A stretch of DNA of 64,000 nucleotides from Piezodorus guildinii (GCA_023052935.1 CM041295.1:18104880-18168879); one strand, 5' to 3'; counted from the first letter of the stretch, positions 35,960 to 49,317 are shown. The notes: a model not told the origin generated them from the sequence alone. Program-made: numbers and translations.

Positions 35960-36354
35960 AGGGGAAAAGTCCAAAAAAGTTAGTACTAGAACTAAACAGG
36001 CACAAAAGTAATTGTAACAACAGTAAAAATATAAATACAACTGCTTTATCACAACATAGCATACATTTGAAACATAAGTTTCATTTCAATAGACCACAAA
36101 TTTTGGAAATAGTCAAAAATAAACAAAATAGAAAAACCATAGAGGCTATATATATATCAATAAAAATATAAATAAAACCGTGAATTTTAAAACTGACTCA
36201 AGACATTTAAGTTACCACTATTCCGATTTAATTAATAAATTAAAAATATAATATAAATAATTAATAATAAATTTTAAAGAATTTCACAATATGAAATAAT
36301 AATAACTATATACAAGTTAAAAATTGGTCTAATCCTTAATCCAGTTGAGGACAA

Positions 36355-36383
36355 AGATCTGAGCAATACTCTTGCTCAGATCT
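36355..36383 (+). other. Perfect hairpin in the Penelope tail (copy 1)
   Basis: AGATCTGAGCAA, loop TACTC, TTGCTCAGATCT. Identical at 49669-49697 in the other tail. About 315 nt upstream of the hammerhead-like motif. Confidence 0.9.
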
Positions 36384-36697
36384 GAAGTGTTTAGAATTTG
36401 ACTTCATTTTTATTTATTTTTTTACCTGGTTGAAGGTGGTACTGGTAAAATGTTGGATTACAGAATTTATAACGAGGTAATTTTTATAATATTTATTTAT
36501 TTATTTAATTAAGTACTGTGCAACATTATTAAATTTTTGCTTTCATTGCCTCCATATGATTTTAAAATTTGTTAATTAATAGTTTTAAAATATTGTTATC
36601 AATTGACTCCTAATTTAAAAATTGTTTAAACCATTCACTTCATTATAGTGATTTTTAATGTGATGGTAAATTGCTTAAAAATTTTTTTTTGTAGACT

Positions 36698-36727
36698 TCT
36701 GAAGATGGGAGAATATCCCGAAACGTC
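36698..36727 (+). ncRNA. Hammerhead-like motif in Penelope tail copy 1
   Basis: CUGAAGA, extra U, GGGA, loop GAATA, UCCC, GAAACGUC; flanks CTT and AAG pair. Hammerhead ribozymes have been reported in Penelope-like elements; here one base is inserted before stem II. Confidence 0.55.
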
Positions 36728-37533
36728 AAGAAATAAATGATCAGTATTAATGGAAGATTTATTCAGCCCCTCATCAACCTTAATAATTAAATGAGATCTT
36801 CCGTGTTTAGAACATATTGATATAATGAATTTATATATGGGTAATGGCGGCTACCATATGAAGCAGTATAATAAAAATTTGAGTGAACAACTTAATATAT
36901 TACTACTAAATTTTATAATAGAAAGTAAAGCTATATATAAGAATAGCTTATATATATAGCAATGTTGCATAGTAAAACTAAGATATATTATTTAAAACAA
37001 AATAAGAAAAATAAAAAAATTTCACCACACATTTTTTATAAGCTACAACCTCTAGATAACATGTTTGATAATAATTTTTTGAGGAATACCAACAATTGTG
37101 AATTTTTTAATAATATAAGTGAAAAAATTATCAATTTAGAAATTAAACAATCTTACTGGTTACTTAATAAATTGAGACAAAGATTGGACCGATTTATTAA
37201 CAAAATTAAAAACAACAATAACACACCTCATAATATAGATAAAGATATTAACGATATTATCAATAAATACATAGAAAACGGTTTAAAAGATAATAAAGAA
37301 CATATAAGCCTCAAATTAAACAGGTTAATTAATAAACCAAAAATTAATAAATTACAGATTAACAAATTAATTGATAATAAACAAAATAGAAACCTGACAT
37401 CTATAAAGTGCCAAAATCTTAAGCAAGATCAAATTTTATCTAATAATAAATGCTATGTTGAGACTGATAAGGATCACCTAATTAAATATAATGAACTGTA
37501 TAAAATTAATAATAGAGTTGAAAATAGAACAAA

Positions 37534-39679
37534 TTTAGGAAACAATAAAAGTTCGTGCCTTAGATGATCCTGATAAGAGAAAAATATATTCTTCCGAATT
37601 GGAAGAAAGTCTCAGAGTCCTGGATTTAGACGGAGACGCAGAGAAACAATGGAGTGCCCTCAAAATTTCCATCTTGAGAACCGCCAAAGAGGTCTGTGGC
37701 ATACAAAAATTCACCTATAAAGGCAAACGCAGCAAATGGTGGAATGATGATGTTAAGACGGTTATAAACCGAAAGAAGCAAGCATGGAAATCATATCAAC
37801 GCCATAAGACACCCGATAACTGGGCTGAGTATAGAAGAGCGAGGAATGAGGCCAAAGCAGTAGTAAAAGCACAAAAAAGAATATCATGGGAAGAATTCGG
37901 GAAGAGCCTAGATGAAAATCATAGAGAAAATATCAAAAAGTTTTGGCGTACTGTGAAATTCTTGAAGGGCAAAAGAGCAAAGCCAGTTAGAAATGTTAAA
38001 GATAATAACGGTGAATTGCTGACAGAAACATCTAAAATATTAGAGAGATGGCGTAGACACTACCTAGACCTCTTCGCTAATAAAGAAGCAGTTAGAGAAC
38101 AAAAGGGGCAGACGATCTACGAAGTCAGTGATGAACCCATTAACGAAGAAGAAGTAGAGCTGGGCTCTTGAACAGTTAAAGACAGGGAAGGCTGCAGGCA
38201 GAGACAACATCGACCCCGAGTTCCTGAAATATGGAGGACAAGAGCTCATTAAAGCATTGCAAGGGCTATTTCAGACGGTATGGGATACCAAAAGAATTCC
38301 GAAAGATTGGGAGTACAGTGTGATTATTCCTATTCACAAAAAAGGGAGTCAAACGGAATGTGCTAATTATAGACCAATTAGCCTCCTGTCCGTGGCATAC
38401 AAAATGTACACGCACATTCTGGAGAAAAGGCTACGACGAATTGTGGAGGAACAACTGGAAGAGGAGCAAGCAGGTTTTCGCCCTGGCAGGCAGACCCAGG
38501 ATAATATCTTTGTCATAAGAAATATATTAGAAAAATCATACAGATAGAAGCACATATTTCGCATTCCTGGACCTAAAGGCTGCTTTCGACTCGGTCCCAC
38601 GTCAAGAAATATGGAACGCCCTTGCAGCGAAAAATGTGCCAATAGATCTTATTTCCGCCATAGAATCTGTATACACTGATTCTAAAGGAGTGGTACGGAT
38701 TAATGGAACAGAATCTGCACCTTTTCCCATTGATAGAGGAGTAAAGCAGGGAGACAGTCTGAGCCCGCTTCTGTTTACAGTGTTTATGGATGAGATCCAT
38801 AAAATTTGTAAAAGGCGAACTGCCCGAACAGTGCTTGGTAAGTGGAACATGAGGACGATACTGAGCCAGTCACTGTTATACGCTGATGATATCGTCCTTA
38901 TTTGCGATACGAAAGACAAATTACAGCAAGCTCTAATAGAATGGCAGGAAGAACTTCAGCGAAAGGGAATGACCATTAATGTCTCCAAGAGCAAGATACT
39001 GGTCCTGTCCCGAGATGAGGAAGATACTGTGGAGGTGATTTGTAACGGCGAGACTCTCGAAGTAGTTGATAACTTTCTCTACTTAGGCTGCAATATAAAT
39101 AGGCAGGGAAAAATAGATTACGAAATTGCTAACAGGATTGCTAAAGAAAATCAAATCTATTACAGTATATGCAATAGTATTGTTGGCCATCGAGATGTGG
39201 GGCTAGAGACGAAGCTCCACATTTACAAATCTATATACCTCCCCACTCTTACCTACGGGAGCGAGAGCTGGGTAATGCTGGACAAACAAATAAGCCGAAT
39301 TACTGCAGCTGCAATGAGGTATTTACGTAGGGTCGCAGGAAAAACGAGAAGAGACCGCGTAAGAAATGAAGGAATTAGAGCGGAGCTGAAAATTCCTGCG
39401 CTGAAAACCATCCTCGAGAAGCGACAGCTAAAATGGTTCGGCCATGTTTGTCGAATGAATGAGGACCGCGAACCCAGAAAAGTGTTGGAAGCTCGACCCA
39501 CTGGAAAAAGGCCGCGCGGAAGGCCTAGGATTTTGTATGACGGATATATCCAGAAGATCGGAGGGAAAAGATTGCAGGAACTTAAACAACTCTGCAGAAA
39601 TCGTGAAGCTTGGCAACGTTGGATCGAGGCCCCTCCACGCTAGTAAAGGCACATAGGAGGAAGATAAAGAAGAAGAAGA
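37534..39679 (+). mobile_element. RTE-like LINE, 5'-truncated
   Basis: Inserted in the Penelope frame with a 20-bp duplication AGAGTTGAAAATAGAACAAA (37514-37533 and 39680-39699). The 3' UTR is only about 20 nt after the stop and ends in an (AAG)n tail, a feature of RTE-type LINEs. The endonuclease is missing. Confidence 0.88.
37536..39643 (+). pseudogene. RTE-like reverse transcriptase, frameshifted
   Basis: Three frames in series: 37536-38160 (linker, KWWNDDVKTVINRKKQAW), about 38160-38540 (RPISLLSVAYKMYTHILEKR, AGFRPGRQTQDNIFVIR) and about 38550-39643. The third holds FLDLKAAFDSVP, GVKQGDSLSPLLF, LLYADDIVLI and the C-terminal block LKWFGHVCRMNEDREPRKVL / KRPRGRPR. Two single-base shifts would be enough to explain the breaks. 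The catalytic YADD is intact. Clade (RTE or close relative) is inferred from the C-terminal block and tail. Confidence 0.85.
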
Positions 39680-41877
39680 AGAGTTGAAAATAGAACAAAA
39701 ACTGATATTCCTAACAATATAATAAATTTATTATCTTTAGGGGAAAATTTTAATTTTGAATTTTACAACAATGATAAAGATATTGTTAAAGTCATAACTG
39801 ATTTAGAGTCTATGTATAACAACTTAAATACTTCTGAAAATCATATAAATGCTTTAAGAAACAGAATATGCACGCTTATTAATAATTATGTAGAGAAAAA
39901 AAACACCAATAATAATAAAAATCATTAATAAAAACACAATCTTAAAATCACAAATTATAAAAGATTTAAAATATTTTAAAATATTTATGGAAAAAAATAA
40001 AGATATCATCGTAATTAAATCAGATAAAACTAAAAAATTAGTATTTATTTACAAAAATGAGTATAATGACAAAATGTTAATAGAACTTAATGATAAAAAT
40101 ACCTATAGGAAATTAAGAAATGACCCATTTAAAGATCTGGTAAATAAAATAAATTTATATGTCACTAAATTATTTAAAAATGGCTATATAGACAAAATAA
40201 CTAAAAATAAACTACAAGTTACTGATTTTTGTATCCCTAGAATACATGGCCTAATTAAAACCCACAAAGATAAACAAAATCTCAGACCTATCATCAATAA
40301 TATTGATGGTCCTACAGAGGCTTTATCAAAAATTTTTAAACCCATCTTTAAATTCTTTAAATAATGATAATAATTACGATATCAAAAATTCATTGGCACT
40401 GAAAAAGATACTTAACAACATACAAATACCTGATGAGAATACCGAAATCATCAGTCTAGACGTTAAATCACTATTCACAAACATTCCAATAGACGATATC
40501 CTTAAATTAATTGAAGAAAACTGGCACAAAATAATAGATTATACAACAATTAAAGATAAAAAAATGTTTATAGAAGGTTTAAATTTATGCCTTAAATATA
40601 ATTTTTTCAAATACAATGGAGAAATTTACAAACAATTATTTGGACTACCAATGGGTGGAGCCATGTCAGTTAATCTCAGTGGTATTTATTTAAATGACCT
40701 AATTAATAAAAATCTAATAAAATCAGATGTAAGACCAATGTTGTTGAAAAAATACATAGACGATATGTTAATTATAATAGACAAAAACCAACAAAATAAC
40801 CTCCTTGAAACCTTTAACAATCACCATAGAAGAATGATATTTACCATTGAAAAACCTAATAACAATACAATTAGATTTTTAGATATGGATATAATTCTTA
40901 AAAACAAAATAATTAAAACAAGATGGACTAAAAAAGATATAACTAGTAATGTGCTACTAAATTACCATTCTAATCACCCATATATACAGAAAATAAATGT
41001 TATTAAAAACTTCATTAGAAAAGCAATAGCGCTTACAGATACGGAATACATAAAAGAAATAAAAACCACCACTTATAAAATACTTTTAGAAAATTTCTAC
41101 CCAAGAAAATTAATAAATAATATCTGGTATTCTGAGGTTAAATATAAATCTCCTGATAAGAACCCTGACAATAGTATTGGTAACAAAATACAGCAAACAG
41201 TTAGAATAATTAAAGATATTGGTAGAATGAGTGAGAAAAATAATAAACAGAAAACCATTACAGATTTTTATAAAAGCGCTACAGATGAAAAAACAACAGA
41301 TGTTAATAATCAAAATATTAATGATGCTGAAATAAATAAGAGCATAAACATCAAACAATTTTTCAAAATGCAATATATACCACATCTTACTAGTGAAATA
41401 AATAAAACATTATTAGCTTATGATTTACCCAACATCAAATTAGGCCTTTATAACCATAATAAATTACAAAAATTCCTCACTAGTACAAAAGACCCTATAA
41501 GTAATGAAGAAAAATTAAATGTTGTATACAAAATAAATTGTCTAGACTGTGAAAAATGTTACATAGGGGAAACGTCCAAAAAAGTTAGTACTAGAACTAA
41601 ACAGCACAAAAGTAATTGTAACAACAGTAAAAATATAAATACAACTGCTTTATCCAGTTTGCTCTGAGTAATCCTAGAGAGAGGACAGCTCCGCTCCGAG
41701 GGATTAGCAGTACTTTGTCAGATAAGAACCTTACTTTATATTTACTTTTACTTTTCTTTGTTACTAACTAAAAATTTCACTCCACATATTGGCTCTGTTT
41801 GATTATATATTACTTAATTAAACGGAAATTATTCGATAAGTTGAATAATTGACAATAACCAGTAGTAAGGTCCCACT

Positions 41878-43150
41878 ATGGGGCCCGATAGTGATGGGGG
41901 GGACAAACCACCTCCTATTACAGCTACCAACGAATTTAATCATAATAACTCTTTAATTTTTCAAAATATAAAATATTTACATTATTTCAAAGGACCATAC
42001 ATAGTGATTGTTGAAAAAAAAGACGACACTAATCCAATTTTTTTCCATGATATGAAATTAGGGAAATTCTTAGGCTTAAGTAACACTCAGGTAAACAGTG
42101 TCAAAAGAAAAAAACAAAAATCAAATTGAAATCGACTTTCGAACGTATGACATCGCCAACCGGTTCCTAGAAAATCCTTTTATCACTAGCAATAACCTCA
42201 AAGCATTTATACCTTTACAATACGTATTAAAGTTCGGAATAATAAGAGATGTTCACACTTCTATAACCGAAGATGAAATTTTAAAAAATCTTAATTCGAA
42301 TGAAAAAGTTTTAAAGGTTAGACGATTTAATAGAACTATAAAAAATGATTCCGGGGAAATAAATAAGATGCCAACCGGAACCATTCAAATTACTTTTCAC
42401 TCCCAGAAACTTCCTGACAGCGTTGCTTTATATTTAGCTCTTCGAAAAGTCGTGCCTTATATTTCAAAACCGAGATTCTGTGAAAAGTGTCTCCGTTATG
42501 GACACCTCAAGGAAAAATGCCGAGGTAAACAAAGGTGTCAAAATTGTGGCGATTACGAGCACACTAATAGTGACTGCACCAACCAAATAAAATGTGTTCA
42601 TTGTAAATTATCCCATAAAACAAATGACATAAATTGTTCAGAAAAGAAAAGGCAAGAAAAAATTAAACAAATAATGGCGGAAAAACCATTAAGCTATAAA
42701 CAGGCCTCTGAACTCTTCCCTACTTATACAAACAATCGATTTTCTCTTTTAGATTTTCCTGAAATCGATGATAATACAAACGAATTCAATATCTTGAATT
42801 ATAGAAATCCCAGGAAAAAGTTCTATCAAGCCAGGCCACAAACGCACAATGAGAAAAAACGAAAAACCGAATTTACAAACGACACATTTCACTCTACGGA
42901 CTTACAACATGAGAATAATCAAACTAAAAAAGCTTACATACATGAAAATCCTCACAAATCGACAAGCGACTCTAAATATGTGAATATGTTAAATGCGCTT
43001 ATTAACAAAATTAAGTCAATAGATAATGAAAAAGATACGGTGAATATCATTGGTCAAACTTTTTACAATTTCGTTCATGAAAACCAAGAAATCATTTCCA
43101 ATATTACTATAAACAATAAACCTGAAAATAATAACATGGCCACGGATTAA
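41878..43150 (+). pseudogene. LINE ORF1 (gag-like, three CCHC knuckles), one frameshift
   Basis: 41878-42110 (starting MGPDSDGGDKPPP) continues in another frame after an A-rich tract at about 42108-42116 into 42117-43150. The second part has three zinc knuckles in a row at about 42479-42640: CEKCLRYGHLKEKC, CQNCGDYEHTNSDC and CVHCKLSHKTNDINC. It ends in a hydrophilic tail. ORF1 proteins of I- and Jockey-type LINEs bind element RNA; that role is inferred. With the frameshift set aside, the length is about 424 residues. A programmed shift in the A tract is possible but unproven. Confidence 0.85.
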
Positions 43151-46100
43151 TCTAATACAATACTTTTTGGAATTTATCTTTCTATTATATTATATTATTT
43201 TTATATTTACTTTCTATTATCTTTCTAGTATTTATATTATATTTATATTTACTTTCTATTATTAATCTCATTTTTCTATTCAATGGATCTAAATAATTTA
43301 CATTGTTTTAATCTTAAAATCTTACAACATAATTGTCGTAGCGTAAATAATAAATTTCAAGAACTCATTAACCAATTAAACGTTCACAAAGTACATGTAG
43401 CTTTACTTCAAGAAACCTGGTTTAATCGAAATAGAGAATATAAGGCCAAAAATTATTATATATTACAAAAAAATAGGAGAGATCGATATGGTGGCGTTGG
43501 AATATTTCTTCACAGTAATTTTAAATTTGAAAAAGTTGAACTTCGAAATATCGGTCCAATCGAAGCGCTAGGCATTAAAATTACGAATATAAAACCACAA
43601 TTAATTTTAATTTCGGTTTATATCTCTCCTAGCAGCAAGCCTAGTTCCTCAAATTTTAAAAATTTATTCTCTATTTCTGAAAGTTTTCCGGAATGCGGCA
43701 TTATCATTGGAGGAGATTTTAATGCTCACTCGTCATACTTTGGGGTTAATGAAACGGATTCACAAAGAGGAGATGTTCTGATTCATGAATTGCTACAGTC
43801 TTCCTTCCTACTATTGAACGAACCTGACGTTTCGACGAGAATCACCACACCAAGAGTAAAACCATCTATACTAGACCTCACCTTCTCAACACCTGATATA
43901 GGTCATAAATTATCATGGATCGTATCTTCCGAAAACCTTGGCAGTGACCATTTTCAAATCATAATAGAATTGAGTGATGCTATCATTGACCGAAGGAAAT
44001 TTTACGCTAGAAGAAATTTTAAGAAAATGGATAAAGATCTCTATATAGCTACCTTAAACCAATTATGGGGTAACAACCGCGAAAAAAATCTTTCAGTTAC
44101 CAGTATATGCAATCTACTTAACCAAGCTGGAGAATCTGCTATCCCACGAACAAAGAATCCCTATAAACCGAATTTTCATCCAAAAAGTTGGTGGAATAAC
44201 GCGTTAAGCATCGCTAACAATGAAAAATTACGAGCCATAAAGGATTATAAACACAATATGACCGTCGAAAACTACAATCTAATGCGGAAAAAAATAAATA
44301 AAATGAAAACTCTAATTAAGAAAGCAAAAAAAGAATCGTGGAAAAAGTACGTTGAAACCATAAATCCCCAGCATATTAGCAACATGTGGAACAAAGTAAC
44401 AGCATTAAAAGGAAAATCAGCCAAAAAAGAAAACGTAGTATCCTCAAAGTTAGAAACTGCTGTAATGTTCCTCCAACAGTTCTGCAACATATTTGAACCA
44501 AGACATAGAGTTTCTTTTGAACAACCCATCTCATGTAGCAACAATGATCCTCTGACTATGCCTCTACAATTGACTGAACTAGAAGCAGTATTGAAAGGAA
44601 AGAAAGGTACTGCCCCAGGTGTAGACGAAATCAACTATACCATGATTCAGCTCCTACCACCGCTCTGGAAAGACCAATTAATAAAGACTTTAAACCAAGT
44701 ATGGTACAAGTCCCAAGTCCCGAATGAATGGAGAATAATTCAGATTGTACCAATTCCTAAACCAGGTAAGGATCCTTCCCTCATATCATCTTACAGACCC
44801 ATAGCACTAATACCTTGTCTAGCCAAAGTTTTCAACCTGATAGTCAAACACAGGTTAGAATGGTTTCTAGTACAAAAAGAAGTACTTAGCCCATACTGTT
44901 TTGGTTTTCGCAAAAATAGATCCACTACTGACTCAATTTGGTACTTAACAAACAACATCTACAAAGCCTTCAACCAAAAAAAGATTCTACTTGCAGTAAC
45001 AATAGACGTAGAAAGAGCATACGACAATGTCAAACCGGTAATACTCATAGACAAATTGAAAGAACATGGTGTTACATCACTCATAACCAACTGGAAATCT
45101 AGTTACCTTTCAGTGCGCACCTACCTGATTCAAACCGATGAAGGCCCAGTGACATTTGATTCATATAATGGTTTACCCCAAGGAGACGTCCTCAGTCCCA
45201 TACTATTTAATTTATACACTGAGCACATCACTAATAACCCACCAGATGACTGCGAAATCATACAATTTGCAGACGATTTCCTTATTTTCGCCATAGTAGA
45301 AACCCCAGAGAAAGGAATACAGCTACTAAAAAGTGCTTATGAAAGCTTAATGGAAGGGTTCAAAAAAATCGGATTAGAAATCAATCCTAGAAAAAGCAAA
45401 TTGATACCATTTACAAGAAAACGAAAATTCGACTTAACAAGCTTTAACATCATCACTCCTAACTATAACCTCGTTGCGCAAGAACAAATAAAATTCCTGG
45501 GAATGACTTTTGATCGTAATCTTCATTTCAAAACGCACTTGACGAATATAAAGAATCAAGCTCAAAAAAATGTCGATTTATTAAAACTCTTAGCAGGGGT
45601 TTACTGGGGTTCCCACCCCCATAATATGCTCATGCTTTATAAATCTATTGTCCGATCCATTTTTGACTACTGCTGCTTGATTTACAACGAAACGAAATCT
45701 CCTCTTATTAAAAAATTAAATACTGTTCAGAATTGTGCAATAAAAATATGCATTGGGGCATTTAAAACTACTCCGTTAAATGCACTGCTGAATGAAGCAG
45801 GAGAGATGCCGCTACCCTTGAGGAGAGCCTGGCTTACCAAGAAGTACATCATAAAAAGTTTTTCCGATCAAAGGCACCCAGTAAGAAAAGCAATAACCTC
45901 TAATAACATTTATTGCCCCCACATGAAAAGTCTGATTACAGAAATGCAACACCTACTTCAGGCAACAAAAACAGCTAAACGTCCCTTAGATTGCAATACG
46001 CCGCTTCCGATTAAAATGCTGCAAATCAATAGCAATCCTAAATTACCTACCACACACGGAAGGAAATCGTCATATAACCCAACCGTATTGAAACAATTGG

Positions 46101-46618
46101 CTTTAAACACAATAGTACACGATTACCCAAACCATGTTCATATCTTCACGGATGCCTCCAAATCCTCCCACCAAACTGCAATAGCTGTTATTGATACAGT
46201 CAAGGATTACACAATTTCGGTTGCTCTACCTTCGAAATTCAGTATTCTTAGTGCTGAACTGTATGCCATTCTCAAAGCAGTTTGTTACAGTCAACGTGAA
46301 TACTCTAACACCAATATAGTCATATTCACAGACTCGGCATCCTCGTGCAAACTATTGGAAAATGTTTATAAAAACAAATTAACAACCTATATAGCTCTAG
46401 ACATTATCCGGAATATACAAACCGGCAGCAACAGTTATAGCTTCCAATGGATACCAAGTCATATAGGACTGTCAGGAAATGAAGCGGCAGATAGAGCCGC
46501 CGGGGAAAAACAAATTACGATAGAAAATGCCAAAGTACCTCTCCAAGACCTTTTAAAATGTCTACAGAAAGAAGCAGTCCAGGAATGGCAGGAGAAATAT
46601 GACTGGGAGTCACAATTT

Positions 46619-48673
46619 TTTTTTTTTTTTTTTTTTTTAATAATAATAAATATTGCTTTATTGAGAAACAATACAATCTGCCACTATCTTGGGCAATAAG
46701 TATTAGGGCTAAAAGAAGTCATTCATACCATATGTACAGAGTAAAAACAAAACAAAACAGACATAACAATAAAAAAAAAAAAAAAAAAATAAAAAAAAAT
46801 AAATAAATAAAAAAGAAGTAATAATAAAATAATGCATAAATAAATAATAATAATAAACAAAAAAAAATATATATATAATAACATAAGATGAAATAAGATA
46901 AGTAAACTAAAAATAAAATATAAAGTAAATAAAATCTTGGCCACATTCATACCTATATACATTATTTACATACTGCCCCTGGGAACTCCGAATCGAACCC
47001 CTACACCCAGAAGTGGATGGAGTGGCACAACACCATGAGTTCCCAGCGCCTCTCATTCAGCCGCGTCACCAGTCTAGCCAGTGGAGACTGAGTGAGGGCG
47101 CTAGAGCCACACACTCTCAGGCATGAGTGGAGAAGTTGGCCATTGCCAGCAGCACTCCAGTTGCATTTTTATAGGAGATCTCTCGGCCACTGCCGCTTCA
47201 GCCTACGAGGAGGGTTGTAAGGATGGTTGGTACTAGATAGGGATTGTGCCAGAGGATTAGGAAGAAGAGTAAGTTTCTGGTGGAAGGTTGAGAATTTAGA
47301 TGGGATGAGATCAAGGACGTAAGGGATCTTAAGGTCATGATGTAAGGTCTTGTTTGTAACATAATAGGGAGCATTGACTATTGTTCTAAGGACTTTGGAC
47401 TGAAAGGATTGGATACGTTTGATGTTCGAAAATTTAGTAGTTCCCCATAGTTCAATTCCGTAGGTCCACATTGGTTTGAGAATTGTCTTGTAAATCAATA
47501 GTTTGTTTTCAATTGGAAAGTTGTGATGTTCTGTTCAGTAGTCTATATAGTTGTCCGTATCTTCTGTTGAGCTCTTGTCTTTTAAGTCGAGTATGTGGGT
47601 TCCAGGTCAGTCGTTTGTCTAGTAAGAAACCCAGATACCGGACTGTGTCGGAACAGGGAAGTGGTATGGAGTTAAAATGAACTTGTGGACAGGATTTGCG
47701 TCGAGGGTGAAGGTGACATGCTTACTTTTGGATTGATTGACTTTGATACGCCATTTGTCGCACCAATGTTCAATCAAGGAGAGGTGGCTCTGTAGATGGG
47801 AAGATGCCAGTTCTGGGTCTGGATGGGTTGAAAGAATGGCAGTATCATCGGCAAAAGATGCTAGGAAGGTATTAGGATCTAAAGGTATATCAGCTGTAAA
47901 TAAAATATAGAGGATAGGACCTAGGACGCTTCCTTGAGGTACGCCGGCCTCGATTGGGTAACAAGTGGAGAACTCTGAACCACAACGGACTCTGAAGGAA
48001 CGGTTAGCAAGATAGGATCTTAGGATTAGATATAAGGATTGGGGTAATTGGGATTTTAGTTTGAAAAGCAAGCCATCGTGCCAGACCCGGTCGAATGCCT
48101 GAGCAATGTCCAGAAAGGCACCAGTGCAGTATTGCTTGTTTTCGAGTGCAGAGGATAAATGGTCTTCTACTCTTAGACCTTGCTGTACAGTGGAGTGCCC
48201 AGAGCGGAATCCGAACTGGTGGGAAGGAATTTCAATTAAATGTAGGATACGCTTAAGTAGGATTTTTTTAAATAATTTTGAAAGGATAGGGAGGAGGCTG
48301 ATCGGTCTATAGGATGAGGAGTTGTTGGGAGGTTTACCAGGTTTAAGAAAGAGGATAATAATGGAGTGTTTCCACAACAGAGGAAAGTGGGCTGTGCGGA
48401 GGATACAATTATAAAGGTAAGTAAGGAAAATAATTGCTTTTTCAGGTAGTTGTCGAATGATCTTGGAACTGAGGTGGTCGTGGCCAGGAGATTTATGAGG
48501 TTTTAGTTTATTTATAAGGAATTTGACCTCAGAGGGATTAACAGCTTTAGGAGGTAGAGAGAGAGGTATTGGTGAAGAGAGGAATTCTTGTACCCTAGCT
48601 GTATGAGTGGGATTGTGGTTGGGATGGGGGGTGAATATGTTGGAGAGGTATTGGGCAAACTCTTCAGCTCTAG
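46619..48673 (-). mobile_element. Jockey-type LINE, 5'-truncated, inside the I-type LINE
   Basis: Target duplication TGGGAGTCACAATTT at 46604-46618 and 48674-48688. The T run at 46619-46638 is its poly(A) tail, preceded on the element strand by CAATAAAGCAATATTTATTA. About 2.05 kb. Its tail differs from the ACAGTTGTAAATTTCAATAAA family elsewhere in the window, so at least two Jockey-type families are present. Confidence 0.93.
47169..48673 (-). pseudogene. Jockey-type reverse transcriptase, frameshifted
   Basis: The first frame (48673-47619) holds RPISLLPILSKLFKKILLKR, HQFGFRSGHSTVQQG, CTGAFLDIAQAFDRVWHDGL, IEAGVPQGSVLGPILYILF and FADDTAIL, so the catalytic core is complete. A shift near 47620-47640 leads through WNPHTRLKRQE into the last frame (47498-47169), with MWTYGIELWGTTK and PPRRLKRQWPRDLL before the stop. 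No endonuclease: the copy starts just before the RT. Confidence 0.9.
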
Positions 48674-49317
48674 TGGGAGTCACAATTTAAAGGCAAAGAT
48701 TACTATCAAACCCAGCCAACCATTAGCCTTATACCATGGTTCTCCAATAACCGACAACTTGATAGAAAAGAAATTTCACAATTAGTAAGACTACGGACTA
48801 ACCATGGCTGCACAAAAAAATTTCTCAGTTTGATAAAAATAGAAAAAGATGGCAATTGCCTAACATGCAAAGTCCCTGAAGACCCGCGCCATATTCTATT
48901 TCAATGCAAAAAATATAGAAAGCAAAGGGAAGTAGTGGTTCCCCCAGAAACAGAAGCAATGTTTTTACATAAGTTGGACAAAGAAAAGTTCATGATCATC
49001 AAGAAATTTTTCATTAACGCTCAATGTAAAATCTAAAAAAAAAATAAATAAAAAAAAAAAAAATTAAAATTAAAAAAAAATAAAATAAAAATGAGGCACT
49101 TCACAGAGCTTAATTTAATTTTAATATTATTTCATTTCTTCTAGTTATTTTGAGTCACCTTCCTGTCTCATTTACATAATCTTATTTTATACTCTATTTA
49201 ATTAATTTATTGATCTTTTTCTATTATACTTGGTTCCGTAACCTATGTTTCTATTAAATTATAGCAAACAAGTACTGACCATATAGGATTTGGATTCAAG
49301 TCTTGACGGTCATTTGG

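Larger units (their letters stand above)
36962..41654 (+). pseudogene. Penelope-like polyprotein (RT + GIY-YIG), interrupted
   Basis: The start at 36962 opens a lysine- and asparagine-rich N-terminal region (to 37533) that resumes at 39700 after a LINE. 39987-40364 gives the conserved lead-in (DIIVIKSDKTKKLVFIYKNE, IPRIHGLIKTHKD). One frameshift leads into 40303-41654. The RT blocks are SLDVKSLFTNIP (A), GLPMGGAMSVNLSGIYLNDL (B), KKYIDDMLII (C) and IRFLDMDI (D). The GIY-YIG nuclease starts VVYKINCLDCEKCYIGETS (about 41520) and is cut by the second LINE; its last 40 residues are at 49364-49489 (ending RKTIEAIYIYK). Frameshifts and two insertions make it inactive. Confidence 0.92.
43283..49036 (+). 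pseudogene. LINE ORF2 (endonuclease, RT, RNase H), split by an insertion
   Basis: 43283-46618 is open throughout: APE endonuclease (LLQETWF near residue 40, IIIGGDFNAHS near 150, SDHF near 225), RT (RPIALIPCLAKVFN near 505, TIDVERAYDNV near 573, GLPQGDVLSPILFNLY near 630, FADDFLIFA near 662) and RNase H (IFTDASK near 954, SAELYAIL, IFTDSAS, WIPSHIGLSGNEAAD), with its four acidic residues visible. A minus-strand LINE follows. The frame resumes in phase at 48689 and ends at 49036 with a C-terminal CCHC finger (CLTCKVPEDPRHILFQC). The RNase H puts it in the I group. Confidence 0.93.

Noticed and set aside
38064..39656. Several minus-strand and overlapping frames
   Set aside because: Shadows of the plus-strand RTE-like reverse transcriptase.
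46719..46962. Minus-strand frames rich in F, Y, I
   Set aside because: Low-complexity A/T tract in the 3' UTR of the Jockey-type LINE.
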